NCBI GenBank assembly: GCA_031288575.1
Contig: JAITRD010000003.1
Span: 1-32,651 of the forward strand
Length of the DNA: 32,651 nt
Source of the DNA: Treponema sp.
Lineage (GTDB): Bacteria; Spirochaetota; Spirochaetia; Treponematales; Breznakiellaceae
Reading direction: 5' to 3'
The notes under the pieces: model-generated
Seen by the model: the letters and a program-made list of their open reading frames with translations, nothing else
What the model was told of the DNA's origin: nothing
The model's database searches: none
Position numbers and translations under genes: made by a program
Part shown: positions 8,787 to 16,444 of the stretch, in pieces
Layout of the letters: each line of letters starts with the position of its first letter
Numbering within the stretch: the first letter of the stretch is position 1

Positions 8787-9997
8787 GGGTTTGTTTGGCC
8801 TTGGGCATAAATCGCCGCGGCAGGCTGATGCGAATCAATCTCAATAAAAGCGTCGATCAAAAAAAGATCCAGGAAAAGCAGCCCTTCCCGGGTTAGAGCT
8901 GTCTTGCCGGGAGCCAGAAAGCCCCTTTCTCTCCAAACTTTAAGGGTTTGGGGAATCCATTCCGCGATGCCCCCGCCGAACCTTTTTTTAAAAAGCTCCC
9001 CGTCGGGCCCTTCAATATAGCGGAAACCCATAAGGAGGCTTTCCTTGAGCAGGGTAAGCCGGTCAAGGTTCTCCTCCAAAACCGGGGCCCTCCCCGCGAG
9101 GTAGGCCTCCGCGTCGGGGGGGAGGGTAAAACGCCGGCCCGTTCCGGTTTCGTCATCGATGACGGTCCCCGACGCGGAGGGTCCGGCACCCAGCCAGTTT
9201 TCCATCCGCCAGTAGCGTATATTGTGGCGGGACTCTCTGCCGGGAAGGGAAAAATTGGACACCTCATATTGGGCGTATCCCGCTTGCTCCAGGGCATCCC
9301 TGCCGCGGATCCACAGGCGATCCGCCTCGTCGGGGCAGGGAAGGGCCGATACATTAAGGGGTGTCCCCGGTTCCGCGGTGAGGGCGTAGAGGGATACATG
9401 GCCCGGCCCGCAGGAAAGAACCCCCTCAATATCCTTTAATAGGCGGTATTCATCCTGAAAGGGAAGGCCGGTGATAAGATCCACGGAAAGGCCGGCGCCG
9501 TAATATTCCGAAGCCAGGGCGAGGCGTTCCCGCAGATCCTTCCCCTCCCCCGCCCGGTGAACCGCCCGGCGGGAGGGTTCAAAAAAACTCTGCACCCCAA
9601 GGCTTATCCGGGTTACTCCCCCCTCCCGGCAGGCCCTTAGGAAGGGCTCGTCCGCTGATTCGGGATTAGCCTCTATGGTAACTTCCCTGCCGTCCCCGGT
9701 TTCCCGGGGCAGCAAGGCCTCTAATCCCCCTAAAAGCCGCCGCGCCCCGGCGGCGCCCAGGAGAGAGGGGGTCCCGCCGCCTATATAAATAGTGGGAACA
9801 TCCCCGGGGCGAAAAAGGGAAAGCTGTTTTTCCACGTCGAAAAGGAGGGCCTCAATGTAACGGTCAGGCAAATTTTCCCCGGGGGCCAGGGCGATGGAAT
9901 AAAAATCGCAATAATCGCAAAAGGCGGCGCAAAATGGTATATGAATATAAAGGGAACAGGCCCTTTTTTCCGGCGCCTTTTCCCCCTGCCCGCTCAT
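8783..9997 (-). CDS. hemW: HemW-like radical SAM protein (coproporphyrinogen oxidase-like)
   Basis: A radical SAM enzyme of the HemN/HemW family (404 residues). The N-terminus carries the 4Fe-4S motif C23-AAF-C27-DY-C30, followed by DFY as in HemW. Next come GGGTPSLLG and EANPE, typical of SAM binding. The HNIRYW motif with downstream WLGAGPSASG is a HemW/HemN hallmark. HemW acts as a haem chaperone. True HemN, the oxygen-independent coproporphyrinogen oxidase, has a different N-terminus (CxxxCxYC preceded by more sequence, plus an extra cysteine), so I favour HemW. AGGAGA lies about 9 bases before the ATG, and a promoter candidate lies in the divergent gap with the esterase. The stop codon overlaps the helicase stop in the palindrome CTAG (8783-8786). 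Confidence 0.85.
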   Translation of the reverse strand: MSGQGEKAPEKRACSLYIHIPFCAAFCDYCDFYSIALAPGENLPDRYIEALLFDVEKQLSLFRPGDVPTIYIGGGTPSLLGAAGARRLLGGLEALLPRETGDGREVTIEANPESADEPFLRACREGGVTRISLGVQSFFEPSRRAVHRAGEGKDLRERLALASEYYGAGLSVDLITGLPFQDEYRLLKDIEGVLSCGPGHVSLYALTAEPGTPLNVSALPCPDEADRLWIRGRDALEQAGYAQYEVSNFSLPGRESRHNIRYWRMENWLGAGPSASGTVIDDETGTGRRFTLPPDAEAYLAGRAPVLEENLDRLTLLKESLLMGFRYIEGPDGELFKKRFGGGIAEWIPQTLKVWRERGFLAPGKTALTREGLLFLDLFLIDAFIEIDSHQPAAAIYAQGQTNP

Positions 9998-10018
9998 CCC
10001 GGCTCTCTCCTAAAAAAC

Positions 10019-10048
10019 TTGGTGGTAATCTACAAAGCATGATATACT
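10019..10048 (+). promoter_or_regulatory. Promoter of the carboxylesterase gene, next to its ATG
   Basis: TTGGTG (10019-10024), an 18-base gap, then TATACT (10043-10048). The -10 box is extended by TGA just before it. The ATG at 10057 lies 8 bases downstream, with no Shine-Dalgarno sequence. The predicted transcript starts within one or two bases of the start codon. Confidence 0.55.
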
Positions 10049-10067
10049 CAATTATCATGAATTCCAA
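10039..10067 (-). promoter_or_regulatory. Candidate hemW promoter
   Basis: On the minus strand TTGGAA (10067-10062), a 17-base gap, then TATCAT (10044-10039, five of six matches to TATAAT). The transcript would start near 10032 and carry a leader of about 35 bases with the AGGAGA ribosome site. The -35 box lies inside the start of the esterase coding region, and the -10 box overlaps the esterase -10 box. Confidence 0.5.
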
Positions 10068-11649
10068 AGAAAGCTTAAACGAAAAGAATAAAATTGTCGG
10101 CCCGGTACAAACCCTTTACGGTTCCGTATCGGGGGTAGCGGAAAAGGGGGTGTTTTATTTTAAGGGCATCCCCTTTGCCAAGGCGCCTGTCGGCGCCTTA
10201 CGGTGGCAGGCCCCCGAAGCGCCTGAACCCTGGGCCGGAATCCGGGCCTGCGACAGCTACGCGCCCGGGGCGCTTCAAATAATGGACCGGAATTTCTGGT
10301 GGGCCCCGGAATTTTATTATGATTATGCCGGCGGGGATATGCCCGTAAGCGAAGATTGTTTATATCTCAACGTGGTAAGCCCCCGGGTTTCTCCCGAGGC
10401 TAAACTGCCGGTATTTATCTGGTTTCACGGGGGCGCCTATACCAACGGCTATACCTATGAGCCGGAATTTGAGCCTTCTAAACTTGCCGCCAAGGGAGTG
10501 GTGGTGGTAAGCGCCGCATACCGGCTGGGACCCTTTGGATATCTGGCGACCCCGGAACTTTCGGCGGCTTCCCCTAGCGGTACCAGCGGCAATTACGGCC
10601 TCCTGGATCAGATCAAAAGCATTGAATGGGTCAAAAAAAATATCGCCCCCTTCGGCGGGGATCCCGAGGTCATTACTATCGGCGGGCAGTCCGCGGGGGC
10701 CGGCTCGGTTACCCAAATCATCGCTTCCCCCCTGGCCCGGGGCCTGTTCCGGCGGGCTATTCTGAACAGCAGCTTCGGGGCGGCGGAAACCATCCGTACC
10801 CGGGATCAGATCTACGAAAACAGTAAAAATTATCTGGCTAAAAAGGGGTTACAGGATCTGTCCGCGGAGGCGTTACGGGCGTTGCCCTGGGAAACATTCG
10901 TCAACGGAGATATTCCCCGGGAGGAAATTACCGGCGCCGGTTTCGGGCCTTATCTGGATGCCTATGCCATAACGGAACATCCCCGGGACTACTTTTTCAA
11001 AGAGGGTGCCCTGAGGGGGATGGATATTCTTTACGGCTCCAACAGCGGAGAGGGTAACGCCTCTTTTAGCTTATCTTCCAGAAATGCTTTCTATGCCGCC
11101 GCAAAGGAAAGCTACGGGGAATTATATCTTAAGTACCAATTTGAAAAATTATACCCGGCCTCCGACGATTTCGGCGCCACCTTTGAGGCCCTCCGGCTCC
11201 GCAGCGAAATGCAGGGAACCAAACATCTCGTCATCGCCGAAATTCTAAGCCGGCTTAATCCCTCAAGCCGTATCTATCCCTATTATTTTTCCCACCGGCC
11301 CCCTTACCGGGAATCGGAGATCCGCTGGGCCTGGCACAGCGCCGAATTGTGGTATTGTTTTAATTCCCTCCGCCCTGTCCCCGAACAGCGGGACTGGCAA
11401 GAAGAGGATTATAAAATTGCCGAGGATTTCTCTTCCTATTGGGCCAATTTTATGCGCCGGGCCAGTCCTAACGGTCCCGGCCTGACCTACTGGCCCCGGG
11501 CCGCCCCTGAATTTTGTCTCTTTATGGAGTTGGGCGATACTTTCCGCCTGCGAAAGGATTTTTATGGCAATACCAGGCTGGCGGCCCGGGACGCTTTTAT
11601 GCGGGAATACATAACGGAAAGGTACCATTTGCCCCCCGCCGGGAAATAG
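10057..11649 (+). CDS. Type-B carboxylesterase/lipase (alpha/beta hydrolase)
   Basis: A carboxylesterase of the type-B family (530 residues from the chosen start), hydrolysing carboxylic esters. The N-terminal GIPFAKAPVGALRW is the classic family opening. The oxyanion region is WFHGGAYTNG. The catalytic triad is readable: S212 in GGQSAGAGS, E332 in GSNSGEGN, H427 in WAWHSAELWY (the usual H-G/S-x-E/D-L context). The frame is open upstream to 9934, but that would overlap hemW. ATGs at 10039 and 10057 are possible, and I chose 10057 because a good promoter places its transcript start there. No signal peptide is visible, so it is likely cytoplasmic. The natural substrate is unknown; plant-derived acetyl or feruloyl esters are only a guess. 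Confidence 0.88.
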   Translation: MNSKESLNEKNKIVGPVQTLYGSVSGVAEKGVFYFKGIPFAKAPVGALRWQAPEAPEPWAGIRACDSYAPGALQIMDRNFWWAPEFYYDYAGGDMPVSEDCLYLNVVSPRVSPEAKLPVFIWFHGGAYTNGYTYEPEFEPSKLAAKGVVVVSAAYRLGPFGYLATPELSAASPSGTSGNYGLLDQIKSIEWVKKNIAPFGGDPEVITIGGQSAGAGSVTQIIASPLARGLFRRAILNSSFGAAETIRTRDQIYENSKNYLAKKGLQDLSAEALRALPWETFVNGDIPREEITGAGFGPYLDAYAITEHPRDYFFKEGALRGMDILYGSNSGEGNASFSLSSRNAFYAAAKESYGELYLKYQFEKLYPASDDFGATFEALRLRSEMQGTKHLVIAEILSRLNPSSRIYPYYFSHRPPYRESEIRWAWHSAELWYCFNSLRPVPEQRDWQEEDYKIAEDFSSYWANFMRRASPNGPGLTYWPRAAPEFCLFMELGDTFRLRKDFYGNTRLAARDAFMREYITERYHLPPAGK

Positions 11650-12372
11650 CTAGGGCCGGCCTAAACGGTTCAGGGGCCAGTAACGGAACAGGGCTTTTCC
11701 CGTGATAAGATCAACAGGGACAGGCCCCCAAGTACGGGAATCGTTGGTATTGCTCCGGTCGTCGGAGAGGACAAAACACTCATTCTCCCCTAAAACAATC
11801 CGTTCCATGTTTCCCGAAAAAGGGAGGGATTCATCCCAGAGAGCGGGAACCTGGGGAATGGCAACATCATAGGGGTGTTCCGACAGTTCAAATTCCGTAA
11901 AACTGTAGGATTCGTCCCGGGGCTTAATCCGCAAGACAAAATTGGTCATGGTGATTTCATCCCCCGGAAGTCCTATTACCCGCTTAATAAAAATTTGTTC
12001 CTCCCGGCCCGAAAGGCTTATCCTTTGGGCGGTAAAAAAACGCACTCCCCCGTCAAGGATTTCGGTCCAGAGGGAGGGTTTCTGATGGAGGGACATATCT
12101 ACCAGCACGATGTTCCCCCGGCGGAAGGGGACGGAACGGTTCCAAATCTCAATGCCCGGCAGCAGGGAATGAAAATAGGAAGAAAAAATAAAACGATCCC
12201 TTGCCCGGAGTCCCGGCTGCATGCTTTCATTCTCCAAAACCCGCATAGAAAAAAGAAAGGTCGTGGAAAGGTACAAAACAAAAAAAAGCAGGCACCACAA
12301 AAAAACCCAGCCTATCTTATGGCGCTGGCTCTTTTGGGCCGCGTAGGAATATTTTCGCCATTTACCAAACAT
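11650..12372 (-). CDS. lepB: Type I signal peptidase (shorter paralogue)
   Basis: A membrane-bound type I signal peptidase (240 residues) that removes signal peptides from exported proteins. One membrane segment (about residues 20-42) is followed by the catalytic serine S50 in NESMQPGL, then the catalytic lysine K130 in IKRVIGLPGD. Box E is SDDRSNTNDSRTWGPV. AAGGA lies about 8 bases before the ATG. The gene starts 15 bases after a second lepB-type gene and is probably co-transcribed with it. Its stop codon lies immediately beside that of the esterase on the other strand (zero bases between). The catalytic Ser and Lys are both present, so it should be active. Confidence 0.9.
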   Translation of the reverse strand: MFGKWRKYSYAAQKSQRHKIGWVFLWCLLFFVLYLSTTFLFSMRVLENESMQPGLRARDRFIFSSYFHSLLPGIEIWNRSVPFRRGNIVLVDMSLHQKPSLWTEILDGGVRFFTAQRISLSGREEQIFIKRVIGLPGDEITMTNFVLRIKPRDESYSFTEFELSEHPYDVAIPQVPALWDESLPFSGNMERIVLGENECFVLSDDRSNTNDSRTWGPVPVDLITGKALFRYWPLNRLGRP

Positions 12373-12387
12373 GGATTATGTTCCTTA

Positions 12388-13374
12388 TCATCGTATCGGG
12401 CCCAAACGTCCTAGGGGCCAGTAAATAACGGAGCCCTTGCCCAGCACCCCCGTTTCCCGGATGGGACCAAAATAACGGCCGTCCCGGGAATTATCCCGGT
12501 TGTCCCCCAGGGGCAGAATCCTGCCCTCCGGCACATACCAGCCCAGGGTCCGCCGGGCAAAACGGGCCCGGTACCGGGCGTCCTGGGGATAGGCGGTCCG
12601 CAATACCCCCAGGAAAGACTCCTCATAGGCCAGGTAATCCCGGTACCGGAGCCGTTCCAGCGGCGCGGCGGCGGCGAGGAGCCTTTGGGGGGGGCTAAGC
12701 CCCATGTCCATATAGGCCGTAACCTTTCCGGCCGCTTCCAGGGCGGGGTAGGCGTCCTCCTCCACCAGACGGCTCAAACGGTGGTTAAACTGCCTGGCCG
12801 CGTTAAATTCCCGTTCCAAAACCCACCGGTCTTCCCCGGCAAAGAGGATCCGCAGTTCCCCCTGGCGGGTAATAAACCGGTCGCCCCCCATGCCAACCGC
12901 CCGTTTAATCAGAAAATGGGCCTTAGGCTCCCCCGACTCATCCCGGTCAATATCCACCAGCGAAAGGGTAAGCATATAGATGATCCGCTGGGCAATGTCA
13001 AAAATCGGCCCCCGGGAAATGTAGGAAGGATTTTCAAAGATGATAATATCGTTACGTTTGGCTTTAACGGGGCTGGGCAGTTTAGCCACCCCCGGAAGCA
13101 GTTCGGGACCGAAGATGATCTTATTAACGAAGATCCGGTCCCCAATAAGAAGGGTATCGATCATGGAGCCCGAGGGAATCTGATATGCCTGGAAAAGGTA
13201 CTGATTAATCAGCAGCACCATCCCGGCGGCCCAGATAAAGGCCTCAAGCCAATCCACCAGGGGATGTTTCTTTTTTTGTTTTTCCTTTTTAATGCGCCGG
13301 ATCCGTTGCCGGCGGCTAAGGTATCTTTCCGTCAGGAGTTCTAAACGATCAAAAAAATCAAGGTTCCGCGCCAT
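12388..13374 (-). CDS. lepB: Type I signal peptidase (longer paralogue)
   Basis: A second type I signal peptidase (328 residues from the chosen start). A basic N-terminus (about residues 21-37, rich in R and K) precedes one membrane helix (about 43-62). The catalytic serine is S70 in PSGSMIDTL, the lysine lies in LIKRAVGMGGD, and box E is GDNRDNSRDGRYFGPI. Between the lysine box and box E there is an insert of roughly 100 residues, as in larger LepB proteins. The frame is open to a TTG at 13410, but that TTG is part of a predicted -35 box. The ATG at 13374 sits 7 bases after an extended -10 box, so I chose it. First gene of a two-gene signal peptidase operon. Confidence 0.88.
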   Translation of the reverse strand: MARNLDFFDRLELLTERYLSRRQRIRRIKKEKQKKKHPLVDWLEAFIWAAGMVLLINQYLFQAYQIPSGSMIDTLLIGDRIFVNKIIFGPELLPGVAKLPSPVKAKRNDIIIFENPSYISRGPIFDIAQRIIYMLTLSLVDIDRDESGEPKAHFLIKRAVGMGGDRFITRQGELRILFAGEDRWVLEREFNAARQFNHRLSRLVEEDAYPALEAAGKVTAYMDMGLSPPQRLLAAAAPLERLRYRDYLAYEESFLGVLRTAYPQDARYRARFARRTLGWYVPEGRILPLGDNRDNSRDGRYFGPIRETGVLGKGSVIYWPLGRLGPIR

Positions 13375-13381
13375 TTCAAAG

Positions 13382-13410
13382 AAGTTACCATGAAGTCCCG
13401 TCGTTGACAA
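13382..13410 (-). promoter_or_regulatory. Promoter of the signal peptidase operon, next to its ATG
   Basis: On the minus strand TTGTCA (13410-13405), a 17-base gap, then TAACTT (13387-13382) extended by TGG. The ATG at 13374 lies 7 bases further, with no Shine-Dalgarno sequence. The -35 box occupies five of the same six bases as the -35 box of the divergent PEGA/FGE promoter. Confidence 0.6.
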
Positions 13411-13433
13411 GATATTGACAGGAGACCTATAAT
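13404..13433 (+). promoter_or_regulatory. Consensus promoter of the PEGA/FGE-smpB operon, at its ATG
   Basis: Perfect TTGACA (13404-13409), an 18-base gap, perfect TATAAT (13428-13433). The ATG at 13440 starts 7 bases after the last T, which is where transcription itself should begin. A second TTGACA lies at 13415-13420 but is too close to this -10 box. Confidence 0.75.
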
Positions 13434-13439
13434 GCCGCC

Positions 13440-14954
13440 ATGTTTGGAAAAGGTTCTCCTCCCGCGGAGACGCTCCCGGAAGACCGGGTTAAATTAAAAC
13501 CCCTGCTGGGCATCCGCCCCGGGGTATATCTGGTCTGGCTTTATGGTTTTATTATCCTGGGGATCCTGTTTTTTATTTTGGTTTATCCCGGCCTGGCCCG
13601 GCCCGGCAGTTTGATCGCCTTCAGCTCCGAACCCCGGGGGGCCGCGGTCCGCCTGGACGGGGTTTATCTGGGAACCGCTCCGGGGGAATTTTTTATTCCC
13701 CGGGGAAGGCGCCGGTTCGAGATGAGCCTCCCCGGGTTTGAACCCTGGGAGGCGGAACAGGAAATCGGAGGCCGGCTTTTTGCCTCCAACTTTTTCCCCC
13801 GCCGGGAGGCTGTCCGCGGGACCCTGGCTTTAGCCCGGCCGGAAGCGGCTTTTTCCCGGGCCGCCTCGGATTACGCGGAGTGGTCCCTTGCGGGGGAACC
13901 CACCGCGGCTTACCAAATACCCTTAAGCCTCTCCGAAGGGGCCTACCGGGCGGGGCCCGCGGGAAGGGATCCCGGGGTTTATCAGAATTTTACGGAAATT
14001 TTGCAAAGCGCCCCGGGCTTTGCCCTGACCCAGGCGGCCCTGCGGGACCTTATCCGGGCAAAATGCCTTATCGACAACGGGGGGCTTTCCCCTTCACCGG
14101 TAAGCCTGCTCCGCTCCGCCGGGGATATCCTGAATTTCCTCTCCGAAAGTCCCGGGGCGGCCCTCTGGCTCGGGGAGCTCCTGCCCCCGGAAACCGCGGC
14201 TCCGGTAATTGCCTCCTCCTGGTATAAACGGGACCGGGAAGCCCCCGTCCCCGAGGCCCCCCCTCCCGGAGCGGGGCCGGGAGGCCGGATCGTCCTTGCC
14301 GAATCCCTGGGTTTCCGGGAGCTTCCCGGGGGCGTCCTCATACAAAACACCCCCTTCCCCCGGAGGATCGAGATAGGCCCCTTCAGCATCGCCGAAAACG
14401 AGGTATCCCTCGGTTCCTGGGAAGCCTTTGTCCGGGCCAATCCCGAATGGGGGAAGGAAAATATCGCCGCCCTTTTGGAGGCGGGGCTTGTAAACGAAGA
14501 CTACCTGGAAGGGCCCGGCAACCCGGAGCTTCAAAGCGCTTATCCCCCCGGCGCCGCCCCGGGAATCTCCTGGCACGCGGCCCGGGCCTACTGCCAATGG
14601 CAGACAAGCCTCCTTCCTTCCCCCCTGGCGGCCTATGAAGTCCGGCTCCCCACAGAGGCGGAATGGGAATACGCCGCAAAAAATCAGCCCGAAGGGGGCC
14701 TGGCGGATATGCTCGGGGGAATGTGGGAATGGTGCGGCGATCCCTTTATACCCCTTCCCCTTTTTGCCCCTTCCCAGGGGGGAACGCCGCCGGGGGAACT
14801 TCCCTTTAATTCCCCGGAAAAACCGGTCCGGGGCGGTTCCTGGATAAATCCCGCCGGGTCCGTGGACGGGGAAACCCGGGCTTCCCTTCCCCCCGCCTCC
14901 TGTTCCCCCTTTGTTTCCTTCCGGCCCGTCCTGGCCCCCAGGGGGAAGCCATGA
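13440..14954 (+). CDS. Membrane-anchored PEGA and formylglycine-generating-enzyme-like (SUMF1) domain protein
   Basis: A 504-residue protein. An N-terminal membrane segment (about residues 29-50) is followed by a PEGA domain (about 57-100: FSSEPRGAAVRLDGVYLG...), a beta-rich module often found on bacterial surfaces. The middle (about 100-300) is not recognised. The C-terminal part (about 300-500) is an FGE-sulfatase/SUMF1-type fold: NEVSLGSWEAF, GISWHAARAYCQW, RLPTEAEWEYAA, LGGMWEWCGDP, VRGGSWIN and a closing FRPVL. The paired catalytic cysteines of true formylglycine-generating enzymes are not evident, so it is more likely a structural or binding member of the family. No Shine-Dalgarno is present and the promoter sits at the ATG. 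It overlaps smpB by four bases. Confidence 0.82.
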   Translation: MFGKGSPPAETLPEDRVKLKPLLGIRPGVYLVWLYGFIILGILFFILVYPGLARPGSLIAFSSEPRGAAVRLDGVYLGTAPGEFFIPRGRRRFEMSLPGFEPWEAEQEIGGRLFASNFFPRREAVRGTLALARPEAAFSRAASDYAEWSLAGEPTAAYQIPLSLSEGAYRAGPAGRDPGVYQNFTEILQSAPGFALTQAALRDLIRAKCLIDNGGLSPSPVSLLRSAGDILNFLSESPGAALWLGELLPPETAAPVIASSWYKRDREAPVPEAPPPGAGPGGRIVLAESLGFRELPGGVLIQNTPFPRRIEIGPFSIAENEVSLGSWEAFVRANPEWGKENIAALLEAGLVNEDYLEGPGNPELQSAYPPGAAPGISWHAARAYCQWQTSLLPSPLAAYEVRLPTEAEWEYAAKNQPEGGLADMLGGMWEWCGDPFIPLPLFAPSQGGTPPGELPFNSPEKPVRGGSWINPAGSVDGETRASLPPASCSPFVSFRPVLAPRGKP

Positions 14955-15415
14955 GCGAGGGGGTAAAAATCATCGCCCAAAACCGCAAGGCCCGGCACGA
15001 TTACGCCGTAGACGACAGTTACGAATGCGGCATAGAACTTCTGGGAACCGAGGTTAAATCCTTTCGGGACGGGAAAATTTCCTTCCCCGACGCCTGGGCG
15101 GAGGTTGTCCGGGGGGAAGTCTGGCTCCGGTCCCTGCGGATCGCGGAAAATCCCTTTTCATCGGTATTCAACCACGATCCGGATCGGAAAAAGCGGCTTC
15201 TTCTCCACCGGGATGAGATAAAACGCATTGCCCGGAAGGTAGATGAAAAGGGTTATACCCTGATCCCCCTGTCCTTTTATTTTAAAAAAGGCCGGGTCAA
15301 GGTTGAATTAGGCCTCTGCAAAGGGAAAAAGGCCTATGACAAGCGGGCGGATATCCGGGAACGGGATGTCAAACGGGACATAGAACGGGAATTCCGCCAT
15401 GGCCTGCGGGGTTAG
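14951..15415 (+). CDS. smpB: SsrA-binding protein SmpB
   Basis: SmpB (154 residues, usual length) binds tmRNA and brings it to stalled ribosomes for trans-translation. The opening IIAQNRKARHDYAVDDSYECGIELLGTE is summarised by its key N-RKA-HDY and E-G-EL-GTEVKS residues. KRLLLHRDEI, a YTLIPLSFYFKKGRVKVELGL-type core and the basic C-terminal tail KAYDKRADIRERD follow. The ATG overlaps the end of the PEGA/FGE gene (ATGA), so translation is probably coupled. GGGGGAAG precedes the start. No tmRNA gene is seen beside it in this window. Confidence 0.95.
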   Translation: MSEGVKIIAQNRKARHDYAVDDSYECGIELLGTEVKSFRDGKISFPDAWAEVVRGEVWLRSLRIAENPFSSVFNHDPDRKKRLLLHRDEIKRIARKVDEKGYTLIPLSFYFKKGRVKVELGLCKGKKAYDKRADIRERDVKRDIEREFRHGLRG

Positions 15416-15589
15416 GAGCCTGTTGCGCTTCGCCTGTAAACCGGAAGGGTTCTCCAAAAATGAGCCCCTGCATTGTTCCGAAAATGAAAAAAAAATCCTA
15501 AACTTTGTATGAAACTCGTCCGCTTCTTAAAGAAATCGGTTCTTTGTTAGAATAATACAAAAATTTGTGGTATAGTAATTTATACGAAT
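15416..15589. other. Intergenic gap after smpB
   Basis: No gene or clear terminator is seen in these 174 bases. The first part shares the 9-mer AGCCTGTTG with the bases just after the ABC operon stop codon (from 4413). The last 50 bases are AT-rich and hold a possible promoter. Confidence 0.4.
15568..15576 (+). promoter_or_regulatory. Candidate extended -10 box before the exported-protein gene
   Basis: TGGTATAGT is an extended -10 box (hexamer 15571-15576). The ATG at 15590 lies 13 bases downstream, so the leader would be only about 7 bases. No Shine-Dalgarno sequence is present. TTGTTA (15544-15549) is 21 bases upstream, too far for a normal -35 box. Confidence 0.4.
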
Positions 15590-16444
15590 ATGAAAAAAAA
15601 ATTTTGGATACCCCTCCTGGTTTCGATCCTCTTTCCAATCCTTGCGAACGCCCAGGAGACTAAGCCCGTGATCCGGTTTATGCCCCTTATCACAGAGGGC
15701 ATTGGGCATGAAGAGGCCAGGCTTATTGAAAGGCTTATACAATCCTATCTTTCCGATTTTGGGGAGGTGGTTATCTTTTTCGCCCTTTCCCCGGAGAATA
15801 TAACCTCCGGTTCTTCCCAGGACTTTGATTTTTTGACCCAGGTTCCGGATTATATTTTCACCGGAAGCATCAGGAGCGACCGGGACAAGCGGATCTTCTC
15901 TTTGGAGCTTTTGACGATCGGAACGGGAGAGACCAGTTCTTATATTTCCATTCATAAAAATACCAGCGATTTGATATTAAAGGCCCGATCTTTGGTGGAA
16001 ATGGCTTTCAGTTCAGAATATATTCCAGCAACGGAGCGAGAAAAGCCGGAGGATGCCGAAAATCTCACCGAAAAGGGCATTGCCGGCCTTTGGCGGGGCG
16101 ATCCGGGGATAGAATTGATCCGGCTCCAGCGGAACGGCCGGGGGGTAGCCCTCTTTTCTTCCGGGGTCCGCATGGATCTGTCCTATTCTATCGAAGGAAA
16201 CACCCTCAAAATAATACAAAGCTCCCGCAATAACGAAAGATTTTACCATCCCCTGCCTTTTGAGGTGGCAAAGGAACTGAGCGCCGTGGCGGAACCCATG
16301 ACTTGGGAACTCTTCCTCTATGAAAAAGGGACGACCCTGCGGGGCATTAAACGGACCACCGAAGTCCGGCATGACGGGTCTGCCATTTTAGAATTCCTGC
16401 CGAATACGGTTCGGGAGGTGGCGTGGATAAAATCGGCCCGTTAG
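15590..16444 (+). CDS. Exported protein with a TolB/CsgG-like N-terminal domain (tentative)
   Basis: A 284-residue exported protein of unknown function. A clear signal peptide (KKK, then a hydrophobic core) ends at A-N-A (residues 19-21). Residues about 25-140 resemble the nucleotide-sensor-like fold of TolB-N/CsgG/LpoB proteins in layout: an FMPL strand, a long helix with EEARLIERLIQ, a YIFTGSI strand, and a strand-rich SLELLTIGTGET ending. That is pattern similarity only. The C-terminal half (from about residue 165, GLWRGDPG...) looks like a beta-rich lipocalin-like module. No lipobox cysteine, so it is periplasmic rather than lipid-anchored. It is convergent with, and overlaps by four bases, the DivIC-like gene. 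Confidence 0.6.
   Translation: MKKKFWIPLLVSILFPILANAQETKPVIRFMPLITEGIGHEEARLIERLIQSYLSDFGEVVIFFALSPENITSGSSQDFDFLTQVPDYIFTGSIRSDRDKRIFSLELLTIGTGETSSYISIHKNTSDLILKARSLVEMAFSSEYIPATEREKPEDAENLTEKGIAGLWRGDPGIELIRLQRNGRGVALFSSGVRMDLSYSIEGNTLKIIQSSRNNERFYHPLPFEVAKELSAVAEPMTWELFLYEKGTTLRGIKRTTEVRHDGSAILEFLPNTVREVAWIKSAR

Noticed and set aside
9934..10056. N-terminal extension of the carboxylesterase
   Set aside because: It would overlap hemW and precede the promoter. The family similarity begins well after 10057.
13375..13410. TTG start extending the longer signal peptidase by 12 residues
   Set aside because: The TTG is part of a good -35 box and has no ribosome site. The ATG at 13374 fits the promoter.
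4413..15430. Shared 9-mer AGCCTGTTG after two stop codons (about 4413 and 15416)
   Set aside because: The similarity does not extend beyond the 9-mer, so it is too short to call a repeat family from two copies.
14951..15589. tmRNA (ssrA) gene next to smpB
   Set aside because: The gap after smpB is only 174 bases and shows neither a tRNA-like end nor a tag frame.
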